Of a stretch of DNA of 64,000 nucleotides, positions 60,335-64,000 are shown in pieces; the stretch's first letter is position 1, and each line of letters starts with the position of its first letter. The position numbers were made by a program, and so were the translations under genes. The stretch is from positions 139,490 through 203,489 of the forward strand of contig NZ_JADPQH010000002.1 in assembly GCF_019173455.1 (NCBI RefSeq), given 5' to 3'. Below the pieces are notes generated by a model, which searched no databases, was not told the DNA's origin, and saw nothing but the letters and a program-made list of their open reading frames with translations. Source of the DNA: Nesterenkonia sp. Act20. Its GTDB lineage: Bacteria > Actinomycetota > Actinomycetes > Actinomycetales > Micrococcaceae.

Positions 60335-60553
60335 TCTCGTTCCATGACTCGGCCTCTCCCGAGACTTCCCTGCGTGCTGGCGGAAGCCTCCATGATGACC
60401 GTATCCTCTCCGGGGTCTGACCGACAGAGGCCCAGATTGCTCCTCAATGAGAGCGGTAGGTGATGGTTTCTCTGGTCTGAGATATGTTTGGTGGAGAAAC
60501 TGATTGGTGTTCACCCATTTCTTCTGGATGGACCCTTCACCTCGAGGAGCAGA

Positions 60554-61690
60554 GTGATCAAAGCGGCCTTGCCTCATGCGCTGAGCGTCCTGACGCTCGG
60601 CGCTCGGGCGATCTACGCCGGCATGAAGCTGCTCCCGGTGCAGAAGAAGGTCGTGCTGATCACCCGCGAGCCGCGGCAGATCTCGGCGGATTTCGAGCTC
60701 CTACAGGAATCCCTGAAGCGCAAACACCCCGAGCACCGAGTGCTCGTGATCAAGCACAATAAGCTCAGCCCCAGCTATCTCGGCCGCGCCCTGCGCGAGA
60801 TGTATCACCTGGCCACCTGCGACGGTTGCCTGGTGGACGGCTACATCATCCCGGTGAGCATCCTCAATCACCGCAAGGACCTGAAGATCGGCCAGATCTG
60901 GCACGCCCTGGGCGCGATCAAGAAGTTCGGCCACCTGGCGTCGGGTCGCCGGGAGGGTCTGGCCCCGCGAGTCGCCAACTCCATCCGCATGCATGAGAAC
61001 TACTCGTTCATCTGCGCCTCCGGCAGCTACACCGCCGCGACCTACGCCGAGGCCTTCGGGGTCCCGCCCGAGATGGTCCAGCCACTGGGCATGCCGCGGG
61101 TGGACTACCTCCTCGACGACGCCGGCAACGCTGCCCGCCGAGCGCGCATCCTGCAGCACCACCCCCAGCTGGCCCACGGCAAGACCGTGATCTACGTGCC
61201 CACCTTCCGCCGCGGCCAGCAGGTCTCCTACCTGGAGCTGGCAGCAGCGTTCGACGGCGAGCTCGGCAACCTCGTGATGCTGCCGCATCCGGCGGACCGG
61301 ACCCCCGTGCCGGAGTCCAACGGCGTCATCATCGGCACAGGAGACTTCGGGATCCTCGACTGGCTCAGCGTGGCGGACGTGGTCATCACCGACTATTCGG
61401 CGATCACCTACGAGGCCACCCTGCGGGACATCCCGCTGGTGTTCTGGCCCTATGACATGGACTACTACCTCAAGGCCCGCGGGCTCGCGCTGGACTACTT
61501 CGCCGAGGTTCCCGGACCGATCGCCACCTCTGCTGCGGAGGCGGTCTCCCTCGCCCTGGAGCTGGAGGAGACGGACTACAACACGTTCCGCTCCCGCCAC
61601 CTGAACTTCGTCACGAACCCTGACGGGTCGCTGCCGGAGGAGAACCCGCGCTGCGCGGACCGGATCGTGGACGCGCTGCAGCTGAGGTAG
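60554..61690 (+). CDS. CDP-glycerol:glycerophosphate glycerophosphotransferase family protein (TagB/TagF type)
   Basis: A 378-residue enzyme of the teichoic-acid glycerophosphotransferase family. It shows KKVVLITREPRQISADFELLQ, QIWHALGAIKKFGH (the conserved W-H-G-like motif), VIYVPTFRRG, LPHPADRTPVPE, and VADVVITDYSAITYEATL (the CDP-glycerol-binding TDYSS-like motif, about residue 270), then PLVFWPYDMDYYLKARGL. The GTG at 60554 has GAGGAG four bases upstream; the earlier starts (TTG 60488) lack one. It may polymerise or prime a wall-teichoic or lipid-linked polyol phosphate. Confidence 0.9.
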   Translation: MIKAALPHALSVLTLGARAIYAGMKLLPVQKKVVLITREPRQISADFELLQESLKRKHPEHRVLVIKHNKLSPSYLGRALREMYHLATCDGCLVDGYIIPVSILNHRKDLKIGQIWHALGAIKKFGHLASGRREGLAPRVANSIRMHENYSFICASGSYTAATYAEAFGVPPEMVQPLGMPRVDYLLDDAGNAARRARILQHHPQLAHGKTVIYVPTFRRGQQVSYLELAAAFDGELGNLVMLPHPADRTPVPESNGVIIGTGDFGILDWLSVADVVITDYSAITYEATLRDIPLVFWPYDMDYYLKARGLALDYFAEVPGPIATSAAEAVSLALELEETDYNTFRSRHLNFVTNPDGSLPEENPRCADRIVDALQLR

Positions 61691-61724
61691 CGGCGCGAGC
61701 CGCCGACGGCGCGAGGCCGTCAGC

Positions 61725-62975
61725 TCAGTCCCGTGGGCGCCGTGGCGTCCCCTGCCGGACGTCGTAGCGGCCGTGGAGCAGCCAGTAGACGACCATGGCC
61801 GCGAGGATGAGCCCCGCGCAGGCGCCGTACATGAAGCGGAAGCCTCCGAGGTCGGCGAGCGGGCCCAGCAGCAGCGGAGAGAGCCCGACGCCGCTGTCCA
61901 TGAAGATCAGGAACGTGGAGAGTCCGATGCTGACGCGGTGGGCCGGCACAGCTGAGGCGATTGTGGCCTGCAGCACCGGCAGCAGCGAGCCGTGCCCGAA
62001 CCCGGCCAGCACCGCGGAGAGCAGCACCACGGTCTCATTGGGCGACCAGGCCAGCAGCGCCATGGCGCCGAAGAACATCACCACGGTCGGGTAGATGACG
62101 GTGTTGTCGCCGTAGTAATCGTGCAGCCGCCCCACGAAGAGCCGGGTGATGAGCACGACGGCGGCGAAAATGACGAAGTACAGGCTGCCCACGTTGTCCA
62201 TGTTCTCGCCGCGGGTGAAGCTGTCCAGAAAGGTGATCACCGAGGCGAAGCCCACGGAGAGCATCATCCCGACCAGCGCCACCGGGATCGCTCGGCGTTC
62301 AAAGATGTCTCGCGGCTTGAGCATCAGCCGTCGTCGCAGGGTCTGCTGAGTCGGCGGCATCTCCGGAAGCCGGATCCACAGTGCAAGCACGAGCGCCAGC
62401 GCTGCCAGTGCACTGGCTGTGATGAACAGGGCGGGGAAGCCGAGGGATTGGCTGACCTGGATCCCGAGCAGCGGTCCCAGCGCCTGCGGCAGGGAGTTCG
62501 CCACCAGGTAGTAACCAGCACCCTCGCCGCGGCGGGAGGGCGGGATCAGCGTGAAGACTCCCGCGTTCAGTGCAGTCTGACCGAAGCCGAAGGCCGCACC
62601 CTGCACCATCCTGACCAGGATCAGCACCGCGTAGCTGTCGACGACGAGATAGGCCACCGAGGCCAGCACGAAGAAGACCAGGGTGACCAGCACCGTGCGA
62701 CGGCGGCCGAGGAAGTCGACGTACTTGCCGGCGAAGACGCGGGAGACCAGCGCGCCGACCACGAAGGCGGAGGCGGCGAATCCGGCTGCGGTCTGCCCGA
62801 CGGAGAACTCACTGGCCGCGTAGACCGCCATGCCGGTGACCAGCATGAAGAAGACCATGCCGAAGCACAGGTTGATCCCGATGGCCAGCAGAAAGCTGCG
62901 GGTGAAGAGGGTCTGCGAGCTGCCAGGGCCGTCGCCAGGCTCTGGGGAGGCGGGTTGGGATCTGGAGCGACTCAC
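61725..62975 (-). CDS. MFS transporter
   Basis: A 416-residue permease with twelve hydrophobic segments. The signature motif between segments 2 and 3 is GKYVDFLGRRRTVLVTLVFF, and the central loop carries QTLRRRLMLKPRDIFERR. An N-terminal 20 residues are Ser/Pro-rich. A C-terminal region has GVGLSPLLLGPLADLGGFRFMYG. Function is probably drug or metabolite efflux. GTG 62975 starts the frame. It is not tied to neighbouring genes. Confidence 0.88.
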   Translation of the reverse strand: MSRSRSQPASPEPGDGPGSSQTLFTRSFLLAIGINLCFGMVFFMLVTGMAVYAASEFSVGQTAAGFAASAFVVGALVSRVFAGKYVDFLGRRRTVLVTLVFFVLASVAYLVVDSYAVLILVRMVQGAAFGFGQTALNAGVFTLIPPSRRGEGAGYYLVANSLPQALGPLLGIQVSQSLGFPALFITASALAALALVLALWIRLPEMPPTQQTLRRRLMLKPRDIFERRAIPVALVGMMLSVGFASVITFLDSFTRGENMDNVGSLYFVIFAAVVLITRLFVGRLHDYYGDNTVIYPTVVMFFGAMALLAWSPNETVVLLSAVLAGFGHGSLLPVLQATIASAVPAHRVSIGLSTFLIFMDSGVGLSPLLLGPLADLGGFRFMYGACAGLILAAMVVYWLLHGRYDVRQGTPRRPRD

Positions 62976-63033
62976 CCGATGAGTCTGCCATGGTTCGCAT
63001 GCTCAACCACAACGTCGTTCAGGTGCCGGACAC

Positions 63034-63330
63034 TCAGTCCCCCGGCCACGTTCCGGTCGCCTTCTGGAACACCCAGGCTCCGCCGCGGTCCACCAGGGCC
63101 TTCGCGAAGGCGAAGATCGATCCCTGGATGGCTGCGGCGAGCAGAACCTCACCGAGGTTGAACTCTGACTGCAGGGCCTGGGGTGCGGCCTTGCCATCGT
63201 TCTTGGAGCCCCATTTCCAGACCTTCTTGAATACCGCTCCCGCGACCGCGCCGGCGATCAGGCTGTTCACCAGACCGATCGGGCGGTAGACCGCCTTGGC
63301 CGCTGTGTTGCTGGAATCCTTCTTGCTCAT
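63034..63330 (-). CDS. DUF4235 domain protein
   Basis: A 98-residue protein with DUF4235 features: a first helix (VYRPIGLVNSLIAGAVAGAVFKKVWKWGSKN) and a second hydrophobic segment (LGEVLLAAAIQGSIFAFAKALVDRGGAWVFQKATG). Function unknown. It follows the DUF3618 gene by 61 bases, a recurrent actinobacterial pairing. Confidence 0.9.
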   Translation of the reverse strand: MSKKDSSNTAAKAVYRPIGLVNSLIAGAVAGAVFKKVWKWGSKNDGKAAPQALQSEFNLGEVLLAAAIQGSIFAFAKALVDRGGAWVFQKATGTWPGD

Positions 63331-63391
63331 CGAATATTCCTTCCTTGTTCGTGTGCAGAGAAACGCGGTCCAGGTCCGCCTGTTTGGGTCG

Positions 63392-63790
63392 TCAGCGTCT
63401 GGGCCAGCAGATCGCGACGACGGTCGCTACGGCACCGGCCGCCGTCACCCCGAGCCATGCGTTCCGAGTGGGTCTCCCCCGCTCATCCGTGACGCGTCCC
63501 CTGGCATCGGTGAGATACGCCGCGACGTGCTCACGAGCCTCGTCACGCTGCTCCACGAGGCGGCTCTTCGCGACCTGCACCTGCTCACGCGCCTGCTCCT
63601 TGACGTCGAGCTTGCCGGCGAGCGCACCGACGGTCTCGCCGAGTTCACGCCGGGTGCGCTCGAGGTCCGCCTCGAGTTCTGCCACGGAGGCGTCCTTGGG
63701 AGGTTCCGGAGTGTTCACAACCGGGCGCTCGTGTTGGGCTGCTCGAGTCGAGCGCCGCGTCTGCGGATCTTCAGGATTAGGCGTGGTCAT
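63392..63790 (-). CDS. DUF3618 domain protein
   Basis: A 132-residue protein with the DUF3618 segment LEADLERTRRELGETVGALAGKLDVKEQAREQVQ (a helical stretch), a long charged helix, and a C-terminal transmembrane segment (NAWLGVTAAGAVATVVAICW). It overlaps the preceding Holin-X gene by 14 bases. The Holin-X/DUF3618/DUF4235 trio is a common actinobacterial module of unknown function. Confidence 0.92.
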   Translation of the reverse strand: MTTPNPEDPQTRRSTRAAQHERPVVNTPEPPKDASVAELEADLERTRRELGETVGALAGKLDVKEQAREQVQVAKSRLVEQRDEAREHVAAYLTDARGRVTDERGRPTRNAWLGVTAAGAVATVVAICWPRR

Positions 63791-64000
63791 GGCGGGCGTG
63801 CTCCTTGAGCTCGGCTACATCTCGGTTCACGTTGGTCACGGTCCGCTCAGGGACGGGTGAGAGGTCCTTGACCTTCTTCTTCCCCAAGAGTGCCGCAATC
63901 GCGGCGCCGATGAACAGCACTGCTGTGACGATCAGCCCGGCGGCCCAGGCGGGCAGCACCACTGCCAGCCCCAGGATCGCCGTGGCGATGAGCGCTCCGA
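63777..64000 (-). CDS. Phage holin family protein (actinobacterial Holin-X type), C-terminal part
   Basis: The frame is open to the window end; the visible 74 residues (GALIATAILGLAVVLPAWAAG...) contain two hydrophobic helices and the basic motif LLGKKKVKDLSPVPERTVTNVNRDVAELKEHAR. This matches the C-terminal end of Holin-X (superfamily III) proteins, which in actinobacteria occur in this chromosomal module and not in phage. The N-terminus is beyond base 64000, so the start is not known. Confidence 0.82.
   Translation of the reverse strand, partial: GALIATAILGLAVVLPAWAAGLIVTAVLFIGAAIAALLGKKKVKDLSPVPERTVTNVNRDVAELKEHARHDHA

Noticed and set aside
63777-64000. Phage holin suggesting a prophage at the window end
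   Set aside because: Holin-X with DUF3618 and DUF4235 is a chromosomal actinobacterial module, and no other phage gene is present.

Overview
The window is high-GC DNA from an actinobacterium, most likely a member of the Micrococcaceae. The support is gene content and local order: tatD-rsmA-ispE next to an ABC-F gene, glmU-prs beside tRNA-Gln, rsmI divergent from a PMT-type mannosyltransferase, a Holin-X/DUF3618/DUF4235 set, and many GTG starts with ATGA/GTGA overlaps. Several secreted or accessory proteins are strongly acidic (the TRAP binding protein, the DUF305 lipoprotein, two gas-vesicle accessory proteins), which would suit a halotolerant genus such as Nesterenkonia. That genus is an inference only.

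Layout. 1-7.7 kb: the end of a GltS-like symporter, a flavin disulfide reductase homologue, then a catabolic operon (TRAP dctQ-dctM, a quinate/shikimate dehydrogenase-like enzyme, dctP, a phosphotriesterase-like hydrolase, a TetR regulator). A promoter/operator lies in front of dctQ. 7.8-23.7 kb: housekeeping genes (prs, glmU, tRNA-Gln, ABC-F, ispE, rsmA, tatD, fadD, rsmI, PMT, 5-formyl-THF cyclo-ligase), interrupted by a DUF559-type nuclease-fold gene that sits between two copies of a palindromic repeat. 23.7-29.8 kb: an FmdB zinc ribbon, a SAF-domain protein and a 1395-residue SF1-type helicase homologue whose Walker A lysine is replaced by Gln. 30-35.5 kb: a two-component system, a DUF418-like membrane protein, a Met-rich DUF305 lipoprotein, a Tat-type lipoprotein and an 18-Cys Csp-type copper storage protein, read here as a copper-handling group. 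35.7-45.7 kb: a glycosyltransferase, a complete Tad/Flp pilus locus (flp, tadE, tadG, cpaB, cpaE, cpaF, tadB, tadC, prepilin peptidase) and a divergent TetR gene with an operator over its own start. 45.7-50.3 kb: DUF456, guaA, an alpha/beta hydrolase bracketed by the same palindromes, and an MFS permease.

50.3-56.9 kb is a ten-gene gas-vesicle operon read on the minus strand: a repeat-rich coiled/acidic protein, an SRPBCC protein with an acidic repeat tail, gvpA, gvpF, gvpG, gvpO, a GvpA/J-zinc-knuckle fusion, a GvpA/J-GRAM fusion, gvpK and gvpL. The two fusions and the two acidic-repeat proteins are the least conventional content of the window. A perfect hairpin just ahead of gvpA may set its expression apart from the rest. 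57-64 kb: DUF3817 and SURF1, a VOC protein with a palindromic operator, a membrane-anchored methyltransferase divergent from a CDP-glycerol glycerophosphotransferase, an MFS permease, and a DUF4235/DUF3618/Holin-X set running off the end.

Two families of intergenic palindromes (A, 2 copies; B, 4 copies) lie at gene ends. No rRNA, CRISPR array, IS element or prophage was seen.
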